A stretch of DNA of 64,000 nt, from assembly GCA_026874595.1 (NCBI GenBank), contig CM049317.1, forward strand, positions 13,198,882 through 13,262,881. The letters are read 5' to 3'. Source of the DNA: Sipunculus nudus. Lineage: Eukaryota; Annelida; Sipuncula; Golfingiida; Sipunculidae. The notes under the pieces are model-generated. The model worked only from the letters and a program-made list of their open reading frames with translations, had not been told where the DNA came from and searched no databases. This document shows, one piece after another, positions 12,161-25,571 of this stretch (position 1 is the stretch's first letter; each line of letters begins with the position of its first letter). The position numbers were made by a program, and so were the translations under genes.

Positions 12161-15100
12161 GCCTTTGTGCGGTGAAATCCACGATTTTTGGCCTATTTTT
12201 ATAAAAGCACCGAGGGATCTTTTTAAAGATTAGAAAGGTGATTGGGCCACTTTAAGTTAGTAATATAGGAAGCATAATAGAGTCTATAACGTAACAAAAC
12301 CCGCACATAAAATCTTTTATTATACTTCTGGTTGTGGTTGGTGGTGGGCAAAAAGATGACAAAAAAAGGTTGCGTGACTTAAATGTTCCAAGTAGACAAA
12401 AGGCATATCATTTCACCACGAATGTCATATAGCACCATACAGACATCCTCTCTGTCCCCTGACGCTAAATGAAGCAACCCATCTGGTCAAGGTGTTATAC
12501 CGGAAACGTGTACTCCTCCTCACTGCATTGCTCGTATTTCATGTCACCGTAAAAGGAACATTGGTTTTATTCATCTACAAAATGAATGTGTGGCCTTAGA
12601 AGTAAACTAAAGGATCGAATCTATTGCAATGCGTATGTTTCCAGTAAATGTGTGAATATTTAGTAAAAGTTTAAAATTGGTGCAGATTTTCTTAATTATT
12701 CATGATCTACAGTTTACATATTCATTTATATTGAATAATTATATAATGATGGCAATATTTGTAGATCTTAGAAATGACCCTCTTTCTCATTTAATAATTC
12801 TCATATTGTACTTTTTCACATCAGTTGTCATTTGCAATAATCAGTTGTCATAAAACAGAATACATGAAGAAAATTTTAGATTTTCCAAAGAAAATTTCAA
12901 AGAAAAAAATAATACATGTGTCTTTGAAAAGTTGCGCAAATTTAACCTTGATATGACTCTCATTCTTGTACAGATTAACCCCAAGCCAAAGTACAACATT
13001 TCGAACACATTTTTTTTAAATATTTATCATACAGCTGGTATTCTAATAAAAAATGGTTTTATCATTAGTGAGAGGAATTTACATCAACGGAAGGGTAACA
13101 GCGTTCCTCAATATGTGATTGTTTAAAGATAGCACGTACCATAGAATAACCACAAGGGCACATATAAAAATAGCTCTTGTTTCCCTATAAATATCGCTTT
13201 GATTCGCAGCTGATATATGATGAACACCGTGGGGGAACGCACCCTGCACCCTCACCTGTCAATCAACCGTTAACCGCTCGACAAATTGACAGCATACTTG
13301 CGTCAGTTTACGCGTCGCCATATCTAGTGCCCGGGTAATGTTGTGCTGGCAGTGAGGAGATCCCCCGCTTGTTTCTTCTGCATCTGTTAGACAGTTCAGC
13401 CCCTTATGTTTACATCAATGTTCAGCTGTTTCCTCCGACGATTCTCTTCTCTGATCAACTGTCAGTATGTATGTAAGAATATACATATATTAATAATATA
13501 TATACACCATAATAATATTTATACAGGATAGAGAGAGAGAGCGAGCGCGAAAGATATATATATATCTGTGTCCTTTTATTCTACATTTTGTGGCTACGCA
13601 TGTGAATTCACTACTGTTCTGCTATTATATTCTATTATATCGAGTGGTAAGTTAAAATGTACAATTAGAATTTAAAAATTCCTGATACTCTCTGTAGGTT
13701 TACGTGAAACACAATTACATGTCAGCAAATTATTACGTTTTATAAGTATGAGAACTTTCCTGATTATAGAAAAATAATTATATTAATTATAATAATTATA
13801 TTGAATTCCTTAGGAATTTCGTGATGATCCGTTATAATAAACTAACTAACAATGCACTGAGTTTGAAAAATAATCACCTAGAATGTTCTAGGTTATAGTT
13901 CTACATACCACTATAACAGCGAACAGATTGAAAAGCCCATAGAATTCCTGGCGGGAAGAAATATGCGGAAGTGGCAATGATTTAGTACTACAATACTTAT
14001 ATACCGGAAGTCACGACGGGACATAAATCACAGCCACGAAAACTTGGCCTGGATCGCTCGTCAACCCGTTTATCTGTTTGCACTAAGTTTCTGTCAAAGT
14101 TCTTTTCAGCCAACCTTGATAAATGACAAATTACTGTTCCTTCGAAAGCCAGCCGTCACGGTATTTTCCTGTCGATGTTTCCTTGGGCCAGTAACCCTTG
14201 TTGAAAAGCATGGGCGCAGAACACCTCCCGGAAGTGGACGCTATGCTTAACCTGTCGTCTAATATCCCCTATAATTAAATACGTTTCCCAATTATGGCTG
14301 GGTCACATATGGCAGCAAATGAAACAAAATATAATAATGTTGTTCTCTGAGAAAGTTATGGGTGTTAACATACACTGCCTAAACAAACAGGGCTATATTA
14401 CATCAAATTTACTTGTATATCTATTAATAAGAAGAACATTTTGGGAATGCATAAATTTTAATATTTCATTATAATGCAGAAATTGATGTTCAATTTACAC
14501 GTTCATATCATACATTTTCTGACTAAAAGGTGACTGATTTTCCGACAATCGAAACAAACCCAGGTCAGAGGCACTCTTATGAAACAGACATAGCTATCAC
14601 GTGACCGAAGCGACGACAGACGAGCGCTATAAAATATCATCTGTTCACTTTGTACAATATACCGGACCACACCAGTCGGCCGACATATGATGGACATACA
14701 TACTCCATACATCATGCAGAGTACCTGCAGAGAATTTTCTTTAGTGTTAAGAAGAATTCAGTGAGAAGAGAGGTCAACAACTTAGAGTTAATTATTTTGT
14801 TTATGTGCCAATTGCGTTTTATTTTCGAGTAAATGTTAACCTGCAGCGTTTAACAGCGACGCGCGGTATGGAACCTTGTGTGGGACATTTGACCTATGAA
14901 AACCATGAAGTTTATGATCGGTGTATATTGCTTAGGCGTACATCTCCGTGGGCCAGGGACCCACCCACAGGCCATCAGAGTTCAATGACACACGATAACA
15001 TGGTAGCACATCCCCACTCCATCCTGTAAAGGCTGAATCATACATAATTGCCGTCGGAACCATGCAAAAAAAAATCTAGATTGAGAACAACTGACATTAA

Positions 15101-15986
15101 TTATACTGACTTTTTCAGTGGATATTTCATGTTTTTGCAAGTTTATTTGTACTCGAGTTATGAATTTGATGTAATTGCTGGAGTGCTATTCAAGTAAGAT
15201 TAAAATACGGTTCAAATACAGGGTTACCACTGTCAGCTTTAAAAAAAATAACATTATAAAACAATACTTGACACAACAGTTTTGTGTTATAAGAGTCACT
15301 AGTCTACTGCAGTCAGCATGAAATATGTATAATTATGAAATCTGTTCAGATATTTGGTGAGCGTCAGATCTTAAGAGTACAATGCCTTTATTTTTACAGA
15401 ATAAACAAAAGCTAAAACTAAGAGTCTTTAGACAGAGACTTTGTTCAGAGGAACACAAGACTTTGTTTCAGCCAGATCAAATGCAGTAACCTAAAATAGC
15501 TCATCTGTCTTTCTCTCTTATTAGATATCACATTTGTAGAACTAAATGTTATTGTGCTAAGACATCAATAGTATGCAGACTAGAGCCGTAGCCAATGACT
15601 TTAACACTCAGTTCAGTTAATCATACTTGTAAAAACGTGGTCTCTCCTGTATATATCGATAATATATATTTGTATTTGTATATTTTGTTTTTGATGTCAT
15701 GCCCAATAAGGTAGTTATTATGCATTTGACTTTAAGTATTTGAACTCAAACCTGTCTGGGATAAAGTCAGTTCTCTTGAAATATATGTTTGCCTTGTTGT
15801 AAGATTTTTTTTGTAATGCAATTACATAGGAGTTTGATTATTGTGAATATATTTTTATTAAAGGGAGAGTTTCCCTTTTATTCCCAAATAAAAAAAATAT
15901 GATATAGGAAAAATACATATGTACTGGTGATAGTGGGTGTAAAGTCATGAAAATGAAAGCGCGTTTGACTGACGGCGGATAAAAAA
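12161..15986. other. no gene seen; one GC-richer patch
   Basis: Mostly AT-rich. The patch 13195-13420 is richer in GC and CpG (for example TTTACGCGTCGCC) and could be regulatory, but no core promoter pattern was recognised. A short AG/ATAT tract lies at 13530-13565. A hairpin AATTCC-TTA-GGAATT lies at about 13804-13818. Frames of up to about 75 codons near 14044-15029 resemble nothing known. Confidence 0.45.
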
Positions 15987-16271
15987 TTATATTCTACGGA
16001 TTTTAGCAGAGAGCCAGTCTAGGGTGGAATGTTTATTAATAAATCTGGGATACAGTAAGTATACCCAGGAACATACAAAACTGCTGGCTTTGGTTTCCTC
16101 TGTGGTGCTTTGTGGCTTTCCGCTTGGTGGCGAAGAATAAACCAGAGAGTCGGCCGCATGGTTGAAGCTGTCGTCGCTTCCTCTGACTGCACTCGGTGAC
16201 CCTCCGTGCACCTGTTGACTTGGCCTGCGACCCACGCTAAAGGTCACCCGGGCTCCCTTGGTGCAGTTCAC
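15987..16271 (-). other. unrecognised open frame, 94 codons, GC-richer
   Basis: The frame lies in a local GC-rich patch (about 16080-16260), unusual for the window, and encodes a Ser-rich, protein-like segment (for example GGSPSAVRGSDDSFNHAADS). I recognise no domain. It could be an exon of an unidentified gene or a chance frame in a GC-rich repeat. No convincing splice-site pair was found. Confidence 0.13.
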
Positions 16272-18691
16272 GAGGTATATTTATAGAATTCCGATATCTC
16301 ATCAGCGATTGTATTTGCATTTCGTTATTAATTATAATGTAATATTTATGATGTTACTGTGATAGTCGTCTATAGTTTTTTGTAATCTATACTATACTAT
16401 AGTGTATTAACAAAACACTCCCACATTAACGCAGTAACAATATCCCTTTGATGATGATGATGATAATAATAATAATAATAATAAAACTAATTTCCATCAT
16501 CATCCTAATCATTAAGACATTATCATGATTGTAGGTTAATAGCTCATGAAGACAAATTAGATAAGACAGACAGAGACTTTTTTTCGTCAAAATGCGGCAT
16601 TCAAATTTTTCATGGGTTTTATAACTTGATGGATTTCATGTAACACAAATGCAAGCAACCGACATTAAACCACGAAATGCTCTTCACTTAACACTAAGAA
16701 ATGTTAAATCAACAAATTAGATAGAAGACTATATGATGACTCTTTTGGTGGTACTCTCAGCTGCTCACGGGATGACTATTTTTAGAAGTTGAAAAGCTTA
16801 TAGTCACTGTCTCGGGTGGATTGTTGATATACGCTAGCTCTGTCCTCGTGCAATGACGTCACTAATACTTGCAGGTGGTCGATTTACACCTCGTGGGTGT
16901 TCCCTGGACACGGACAGTTCAATATCAATGAAACGATGTTTATTCATCAATATAGGCCTACTATCATATGAAGCCCTGAATACAGTAGTATGATTATTGT
17001 TTTGCGCATGGCTTAACATGTAGAGAAGATTCATGATCTTGTAACGGTCTGTTGCTCAATATGAATGTTCTTAATAAACTGCCTTAATTCAAAGTAAATA
17101 CTCTTATTAAAAAGTTAACTTAAACAAAGTTTTTCTCTTTTTTCATATGCAGTTTCTATTATCACTCTTATATATACCCCATTAATCTGTTAAACGCGCC
17201 GACTTTAAAAGTAATTTGTCATTTAAGTCAATTTTTGTAAATGACAATACAACTCATTTTCTTGCATTATGTGAGCTTGGCGGTTAAATGGGCGGCAGGT
17301 ACATGAGAGTATGCTGTATAAAAATCCAACTATATCGTGAAAGGTCATTTGGTCCATCGAGGTACCCGAGTGTATGCTTGTTGTTGTGGGAACGATGGCT
17401 GATTACAAACCCACCAAATGAAAAACAAAGAGGTGAACCACGAAAGAGCGAACCTCGTAAATACCTCGGACCACGTCTAAATTGAAAATTAAAGGTATAT
17501 ATACATAGAATTCGCAAATTCTACAAACTTTGAATATCCAACTTCACAGGGGCACAGTCGCAATCGAGTTTCCTGCGTTACGGCGTTTCCTATTTCAGTC
17601 TATCTGAGTGAACTAGTGGTTTGATTGCTTTGTTATGAATATAAAAAATGATTTTTCAATATATTCGCCGCTCCCATTTTTCGTGGATCAGATTCTCTAT
17701 TGCAAATCACCAAGTCCTTGATCACATTGCATGCTAATTTGTGCTATGACACAAATAGCTTAAACAAGTCTTATAAGGGCACGGAAAATGTTCTGAATTT
17801 TGTGTTGATCATAAACACCATTGAAAGCATTGAGGCTATTTTTTTTTTGTATTTTTGGCAAGTTGGTTAAATTCTACGTTTTCTTTCTCGATCGGTAAAG
17901 AAAAAGAAAACGAAAACTCCCACTCGCGCAATATGTTTTTACTCCGGAACAACCCTTTTTTGTGGCCTAAGTCGGCTGACGTGTTCTCATGAACCCTATA
18001 GCCTTGTTTACTCGCTGCATGTGGTTTAGCAAAAATCTATATTATGAGCCTTGGGCTCTGTTTTCTCGATCAATACAAAGTACGCTCACACCCATTGCGG
18101 ACAGTGGTTACTAAATACATACCGTCTTCCTGGAAAACACGACTGACGTATTCGTCCACATGTTATATAAAAATAAAACAACTCTACAATGCATCCCTGA
18201 TGAGTCTCCACCCTAGAGCAACCGTAGGGGTATCATTTCATCTTCATCTACCATTTCCAGGTGAAGCTTTTCCCATCTGTTACTGAAGCTGAGTGCATCA
18301 TCATCTCCTCCTTAAACTATTACTTGATTATACACGATTGCAGGTGAGGCGAAGCAGCGATGAATCAATGGTTCCTGCAGAGTTGTTGTGGGCGCCTTAA
18401 AAAAACTGCATGTAGTTGGTTTCACATTCATAAGTTAACTTTCGCTATTTTCACTTTTTTGACTCATTATTGTATAAAATATTTAATATGAGCGCACAAT
18501 TTTAATAATTCATGATGGAAGCGAACAAACACAAAATAAGTATAAATTATGTTCCATCATAGAAAACTAATGTAAAAGATCCTTTTTTATTAATGATTTC
18601 CGCCTTTTGACTTGCGACGCTACATTGACATAGATAACATACATGAGACAACAAGGAGGCTACAGTAACAACGACCATCATTATCACCTAC
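16272..18691. other. no gene seen; short ATT/ATG microsatellite
   Basis: AT-rich sequence. A GATGAT then AATAAT trinucleotide tract occupies about 16451-16484. A hairpin with purine/pyrimidine arms (CGTTTTCTTTCT paired with AGAAAAAGAAAACG) lies at about 17877-17914. Overlapping 65-77-codon frames on both strands at 17284-17517 are unrecognised. Confidence 0.45.
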
Positions 18692-18790
18692 ATAGATGCG
18701 GCGTCTCATTCACGCAGGTTTTATTTCCGCGATGATCTCCCTTTCCCGAATATCGCGAAATTGAAATCCTCTCGAATAAAATGCCCAACC
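18692..18790 (+). repeat. dispersed repeat family B (TCGCGA-rich), copy 1
   Basis: The order of words AGATG...TCATTCAC...CGCGAT...TATCGCGAA...CCTC..CG..AATAAAA...AACCACAGTA is shared with 41995-42105 on the same strand, so the two are diverged copies of one interspersed element. CGCGAA-rich elements of this style are common in marine invertebrate genomes; the class is not determined. Confidence 0.5.
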
Positions 18791-19820
18791 ACAGTATTCA
18801 TTTAATTTTGTAAATCCAGAATTACTTGTTTCTGTTCTATTTAAATTGCTAAATAATGATTGATAAAAGATTATATAGTTCTTCATATGTGGCTATACTG
18901 TTTCATCGTTCACTTCTAAATACTCGTATGTCAAAGCATTTTCCGATGTAAGATCGCTCAATTAACATTGTCTTCCATCTAACAAACTTAAAATAAACAA
19001 AAATTATCATTTTGTATAATTTCTAGTATATAACAACTATTTAATCAAATCAAATTGTTGAATGTTCATTAAATTGAACATCATCAAGGCATAAAATATA
19101 TTAACCCATCACATCTTTACTCGGCAAATAGATAAATTTATTAAATTATAATGGTCAAGCCAATCGTTCGTTCTTTTCATAAGTCAGTTTATTTAAATTT
19201 TACAGAAAAAGATACATAGAAATAAGCAATGAAGCCTGCAGTACATCCATGCATATACAATTAGCATCAGACATCATTTATACCCAAACATATTAAATAC
19301 AAATAATCAAACAAAGTGATAGGATTGATCCTTAAACAAATATATATGAGAATTGCTGATAACTTCCCATGCTTCACATTCATTTTTTCCATTTAATCCC
19401 AAATCAACGGCCAGTTTTTTTTACTTCCAGTGATCAGAAGTCAGTTGGATGTACAAGGATTGATTCCTCCCTGTATAAACACTGTAACAGGAACACAGCA
19501 GCCAATGCCGAAGTTAGACAAAAGGGGATATTTTTAGTAACTGCTGACCAATCAAATTAGCACTTTCTATATAATGACCGGCATGCTTCACGTAACCACC
19601 TACTTAAGCTGAGAGTCTTAACCTCCGAGTGACTGCTTCATTTACCGGCGCTTTGCCTTGAGGCAGAATAAGAGCTGTCAAGCAAGATCAATTGTCTCTA
19701 TTACGAAATATGTAAGTGTTAGTTAGGTAACTTAGTGAACCTGGTTAAAATCAAGAGAATTTAAAAATAGGTCGTTTTCTAATACCTAAAATAGACCGCC
19801 AGTTATTTAAAAATTATTCA
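18791..19820. other. AT-rich DNA, no gene seen
   Basis: No supported feature; short frames only. Confidence 0.5.
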
Positions 19821-20706
19821 CAGTCGAACCTGTCTAATGCGACCACCCAAGGGACTGGGCAAAAGTGGTCGTAATTAATAGGTGGTCGTAATTGACAGTT
19901 TCTGAACATTAAGGTAATGCACAAATCTATATGACATGTATGACGGAAATATACATATTAGAACATCTTTATGACTAAAAATAAAAAATATTTACACAAG
20001 GGAACGATCTTGGTGTTACATGTATTTTGTAATGTACATGCACTTATATGTGTAATTTGATGTGTTGATAAATAAAATGAATTTTCACAGTTGATTAGGA
20101 GCTCTACGTACTCATATTTAAAGAGGTTCTTCTGCCACGATGAATGTGCTCATATGAATAACTCAAAATTGTTTGCTGTCGTCCCTGGTTACTAACATCA
20201 CTTGCTTGTTAGGAACATCATAGATTATCCATTCTTTGTAATAAAGCCTTTCATATATATTAAACTGAATAGACCAGAGACAGCTTACAGGTGCACAGAT
20301 CAAAGGTAACTTTAGGAAGACCTCCATTCCTGTGGATTAAAAGGTCGTGTGGGCCAGTCACGTTGCCCGCCTGGGTAGGCCCAGGGTCCCAATAATCACC
20401 AGTTTGTGCTCTGTACACACGCACACCGGTAAAAAAGCAGAGAGCGTTGCAAATGCCGCAACCTCACGAATGGTCAATCAACTGACTGGTCGGCACTGGT
20501 CAGTGAGTAGCACAAAAAGTGCCCGCATTTGGCAGGTCAGTTAATAAGTAATATGTCACTTTGGTCAGAAAAAACTGTCCGTAATCCGTAATAGCCAGGT
20601 TTTATCTGTAGATAATATAATGGAATTTCGAAAGGGACTGATATCTATTGGTCGTAAAAGCCAGGTCCCCGCATTTCATAGGTGGTCGTTCAGACAGGTT
20701 GGACTG
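19821..20706. mobile_element. pogo/Tigger-like nonautonomous DNA transposon
   Basis: The termini are inverted repeats: the left end starts CAGTCGAACCTGTCTAA and continues to CGACCACC; the reverse complement of the right end starts CAGTCCAACCTGTCTGA and continues to CGACCACC, giving about 26 bp with few mismatches. The right flank is TA and the left flank is CA, consistent with a TA target duplication with one mutation. Such termini and TA sites are characteristic of the Tc1/mariner group, especially pogo/Tigger. Repeated GGTCGTAA words lie near the ends. The interior (886 bp total) holds no frame that resembles a DDE transposase; a 65-codon frame at 20347-20544 is unrecognised. A shorter relative lies at 33502-33685. 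Confidence 0.75.
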
Positions 20707-21236
20707 TATATACCCTACTATAATGTGAGGGTTTGGGCGTGATCCAAAAAAAAAAGGTTATTCTTAGCCCGTACGTCCTCACCTGACGCTGACTTTGGAG
20801 TACTGACATGTCGCATTCACGCGCCTTTATCGAACCCTGAGACGTCTATTTTTCAAAGTTTCTCGAAACCGATCATGGGAGCTGCCATTTTGCGTACACA
20901 CTGAAATCCAGATCTCACAGGTCGCATGTCGAAATTTTGGGTATACCGCTTGTTAAAAATAACACATGAATTTAATCAATGTTTTTGCTCAAAATGCGCC
21001 TGTTAGTATGAGATTTATATAAAACCTGTTTACACCCAGGGAACTGGGTAAACACCTGTGTTCTTACATTTCAACTGAACTGAAGATTGTCTAACAAATA
21101 TAATAATAAAAACCTGATATATACTTAACTGACGTCTCTTGTTTCTTGATGTTTAGAGATATAAGTCTTATTATCATCCACACAGAGAACACTGTACAAG
21201 TACCTATATTCACAAAGGTAAAAAATAAACCTGTTA
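20707..21236. other. no gene seen
   Basis: A somewhat GC-richer segment at 20760-20940 includes GCTGCCATTTTGCG (YY1-like). No coding signal recognised. Confidence 0.4.
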
Positions 21237-21360
21237 CCGAAGCTGGTTGGTTGAAGTTGAAAGGTCATTAGTTGCAGAACGTCATTTGCTGAACTCTGGT
21301 TCGTCCGTCCTTGTTGAATGTGTTTGGACTATTTTGGCGCCCCCGGTGTTATAAATATGT
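21237..21360 (+). repeat. dispersed repeat family A, copy 2
   Basis: Matches the reverse complement of 29215-29345 over about 110 bp: GAAGCTG, GAAAGGTCA, CTCTGGTTC/CTCTAGTTC, GTCCTTGTTGAAT, TATTTTGGCG. Also matches 12000-12160. Confidence 0.6.
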
Positions 21361-22256
21361 TGATATAATCTTTTTTGATACATTTGGTACCTCTATGCAC
21401 ATGGACCCTTCGCAAATACTAGGAAAAAGGGGATATTTTTCGCTTAAAGTTTGCAAATTGTACATACCGCCCACGCTGTGCACCTGTTAGCCGAAACGCC
21501 AAACTCCACCAACAAAAATAGCTTCAAACCAGTATTTCTTCTGTATTTCTTCTTTCATGATTCCTCTCCTTGTTTGAAAGTCGGACCTCTGGTCACACAG
21601 TCCTGTTATTGTAAACAGACTCAAACGTAGACTGTATTTACTCACACACAGAACATAACAACGTGTAAAAAATTTATTAAATGGAGGTAGCAAGTCCGAT
21701 GGTTTGGCTGGGAAAATTTTGTATAGCCAGAATGAACAAATAGCATGTGAAAATAGACAATGTATTGCAATTGTACCTTTAATGGACAAACATTTGATTT
21801 TACTCATCATCGAGTAAAGCTGATCTGAAAAGGTCACCGCCTGTTATATTCGTATATTGTGACTCTCATCACAAGTACATGTTTTTTCTCCTTAATACAG
21901 AAAAAACCGATTTAGTCAGGGATTTAGAATGAAATGATTCTTATATTATCCTTTTACATTAAAAAATAATTTTATTTTTATGGAAAAGTTCATGAATAAA
22001 TTTACTTAGAAACTATCCATATACGTATATTTCGAAACAAATTTTACAGCCAGCTCATAATATAGGGAAATATTTATGGAAAGTTCATGCGTGGTTTAAT
22101 AAACATACTCAAACGTAACATTGTTATCAGAGTTGCGTCATTTCTAAAATAATTTTAATTTAAAAATATGCTCATTTCCATAGAGGTACACCATAAAGCA
22201 AGGTAGCCACTGAAATAACCATGAGCCATAGTTATATTAAATAAGCTCTCATTAAG
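21361..22256. other. no gene seen
   Basis: A 116-codon minus-strand frame (21487-21837) is unrecognised and not clearly protein-like. Otherwise AT-rich sequence. Confidence 0.45.
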
Positions 22257-23429
22257 AAATAGCCAAAAATAATCCGCATTATATAATGTCGCATTATAGA
22301 GCGAGTGAGAATACGCCATGACCAGAAAATTGTCAAGCACCCCACCCTTTACACTTCTAAATCTTTAACTGGACATCAGATATTGGGTTTAAGGCTAATT
22401 TGAGAAGGCTCATCGAAAATAAATGATTGACTATGCGTCTCGTCTGCTGATGGAAATGGCGGGAAAATCTCCATGCATACGGATCACATACAGATATCGT
22501 CTCCGCAGGGGAAATGGTCACACCTTAAGGTGTTAATCCGAGCTGGATTACATCTATTGGCGTGAAGCAGGATTCACAGGATTACGAAGTTCAGGTGTAA
22601 TTGTCAGGTATAATCAGATCTTAGCAAATATTCTATGATAGTAAATCGACCTCATGGTTTCAGATTGATTTAAGATCTTGGAAATACTCGTTTTTTTATA
22701 CTTTCAATTCTGCTGTGTCTATTACTGGTTGACAAAAATGGCACCTACTTTTTTTGGTGCGTGTAGTTCAGAAAACAAATACACAAATAGTGAATACAGA
22801 ATACTTCATTTAGTGATACAAGCAACAAATTTTGCTTGTACTCTCAAAAACCCTTTACAAGAAAGAGAGTTAGATATTCAAGAACCCTGATATCAGACTG
22901 TTTGTTCGTGTCCTAATCTATATGTAAATTAGTTTGTTCGTCCTTTCATTTTCACTGTAGACGTGACCGCTATTATACTGTTCACCATAGGTATGTCTTT
23001 TTTTTCTTTACTGATTACAATATGTAAAGTCTTCATGTATGTATAATGATAAAACTGTTGGTTTTAAATGTTTCCTCTTTATATATAATGCGAAAAGCCG
23101 ACATAAAGCCATACTTGCAATAATTACATGAACTTATAACAGTTGCAGTCGTAATTTGAGAAATCAATTTTTAAGTCATATAGTCCAGATAAAGATATTC
23201 TACAGTAGTCCTAACTCTGCGTCCTGTCTGTTGTATGCTTTCTAGGACTATCGATATCAGCCTTGCTTCCTCTGCTGATAGCAAATGCTATGCGGTTAAC
23301 TAGTAGTTTGTATTTTACTTTGGCTGTGTTACAGAGATTTGTATAACTGCATCTGTTTACCAGAGTCACATGTTAAGATAGATTTTGTTATTGCTAAAGG
23401 GGAACTTAGTGTTAGACAAGCTTTAGAGA
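22257..23429 (+). repeat. tandem segmental duplication, copy 1
   Basis: This segment of about 1.17 kb is repeated immediately downstream. Homology begins at AATAATCCGCATTAT (22268) and at AATAATCCGCATTATAATG (23438), and then runs collinearly through TGGGTTTAAG, GGGAAAATCTCCATGCA, AATCCGAGCTGGAT, ATGGTTTCAGA, GGTGCGTGTAGTTCAG, CTGATATCAGACTGT and GTTTACCAGAGTCACAT. Divergence is visible throughout (point changes and small indels), so the event is not recent. No frame is conserved between the copies, arguing against a duplicated coding exon. Confidence 0.85.
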
Positions 23430-25458
23430 AGCCTAAAATAATCCGCATTATAATGTCGCATTATTGAGAAAGCGAGAATACGCTCTGACCAGAAAATGGC
23501 CAAGCACCCCATCCTCTAAACATCTCAACCTGTTACTGGACACCAGGTAATGGGTTTAAGACTGATTTGAGCAGGCTCACCGAAAAACTATGATGGACCA
23601 TGTATGTCGTCTGCTGTAAGAAAAAGCGGGAAAATCTCCATGCAGACGAATCACGTATACAGTAGTCGTCTCCGCCCGAGAAAATCCGAGCTGGATCACA
23701 TCTGTTGGCGTGCACCAGGATTCACCAGATCTTGCATATATTCTTATTAAATATTCTATGACAGGGCATCCATCTTATGGTTTCAGACTGATTTAAGAAC
23801 TTGGAATGACCGGGTTTATTTTCTCACTTTTAATGCTGCTGTGTCTATTCTGGTTAACAATATTGGCGCCATGTTTGTTTTGGGTGCGTGTAGTTCAGTA
23901 GATAAGTGCAAAATATAAGTGCCGGAATACTTCAGTAAGTGATTCAAGCCCCAAATTCTGCTTGTACTCTTAAAACCACTTTACAAGAAAAAACGTTAGG
24001 TAGTCAAAATTCCAATATGGCCGCCGTAAAATTTAAAACCCTTTTACAAGAAAAAGCGTTAGATAATAAAAATTCCAAGATGGCCGCCGTAAAGCACCTT
24101 CTCTTAAGAATATGGATGTTCTTGATTGTTAAGGTTGTCAGATATCAAAGAAATTTATATTACTGAGCATGGAAGGAAAATTGAGATTCTAATTTTGCCG
24201 CGTTAAGAAGCCTACAACATATTCTTATTGTCATAATGGTATATTTAAAAAACTCATGAATCAGAATCAGAGACTCTCACATTTCCCTCCTGTTGTGCTT
24301 TGCCGATATCAATTGACCTATCTACAAACTCTATGTGACCTTAATCTCATATTCATTCAATAAATAATCATAAGCATTGGAATTAATCAGGTGACCGTTG
24401 GCATTGTAAACCGTCAAACATCGGACAAGCACGACATCTGCATAATTTGGCTGAGCTCTGTCAAACAGAACACGTGTAGTCTCAACAAGTACCCAGGAGA
24501 CAGTATAAAAAGTTCTAGGCCAAAGGTTGCAGGAGCCATTTCTCCGACTACAGAGTGAATAATAATGTCTTACTTGGCACGTAATTTGCATGAGACAAAT
24601 AATCCTAAATACGGCAAGACTTTTCACAATGACTGCGATATATTCAACAAAGGAGAACAGCGATTCCAGTTGATGACGTCAGTCAATGCGAAGTCATGCG
24701 TCATCGACCTTTGTGACATCATTTTCGTCTTATAAAAACAGCTGTTGCAAACGTGGGCATGGAAGACCTTCTGTGTAGGAGCTTTTTAAGGGCTCATTAT
24801 AATAACTAGGTTAAACAGGCGGAGCATATATGGGCTGTGGTGGATAGGTCATAACAATTATTACACAGACACTGCTCAAAGGGTTATTTTTATAGGGGTG
24901 TTACAGGACCCTGATATCAGACTGTCCGTTTCCCAATCTATCTGTAAATCAGTTTGTCCGTCCGTTTGTTTTCACTGTAAACGTGACCTCTGTTATACTG
25001 TTCACCTTAGGTATATCTTTTTTATTTTCTTGACAGATTACAATATGTTACGAGTGTTAGGTTTTCATGTATATCTCATGATAAAAGTTTTGTTTTAAAT
25101 GTTTCCTCTTTATATCTAATAAGTAAAGCAGATATAAATACATATTTGCAATAATAACATGAATTTATAACAGTTGCAGTCTTAATTTTTGAAGTCATCT
25201 TTTTAAGTCATATAGTCCAGATACAGATATTCTACAGTAGCCCTCACTCTGCGTGCTGTCTGTTGTATGCTTTCTAGGACTGACCATACCTGACTTAATT
25301 GCTCTGCTGACAGGAAATGCTATGCGGTAAACTAGGATGCCGATTTGTATTTTACTTTGACTGTGTTACAGAGACCTTTATAACTGCATCTGTTTACCAG
25401 AGTCACATATTAAGATTGTTTATTCCTTAATGGGAACTTAGTGTTAGAAAAGCTTTGA
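23430..25458 (+). repeat. tandem segmental duplication, copy 2, with extra 0.8 kb
   Basis: Homologous to copy 1 in two blocks, 23430 to about 24065 and about 24904 to 25458. Between them lie about 0.8 kb with no counterpart in copy 1, where the same flanking sequences are nearly adjacent (about 22873-22885). A 63-bp direct duplication sits at the left edge of the extra DNA: TTACAAGAAAAA...GGCCGCCGTAAA occurs at 23981 and again at 24044. Either copy 2 gained an insertion or copy 1 suffered a deletion. Confidence 0.8.
24674..24738 (+). promoter_or_regulatory. palindromic CRE followed by a TATA box
   Basis: A full palindromic cAMP-response element TGACGTCA (24674-24681) is followed by half-site-like GCGTCATCGA and GTGACATCAT, then TATAAAAA (24731-24738), 50 bp downstream of the CRE. 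This is a classic inducible core-promoter layout. It lies in DNA present only in the second copy of the segmental duplication. No downstream coding exon is recognised. Confidence 0.3.
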
Positions 25459-25571
25459 CAATGGACATTTAACTGTCGTGTAAAGATTTGACATCAGGAG
25501 CATTGACATTTACAATGTTAAGATATATATAAATTATATTACTAAGAAATCTCATGAGACATAAAGAGAAA

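Noticed and set aside
17284-17517. weak inverted repeat GGTCCATCGAGGTA / TACCTCGGACC with frames on both strands
   Set aside because: The arms are short and imperfect, and no target duplication or second copy was seen.
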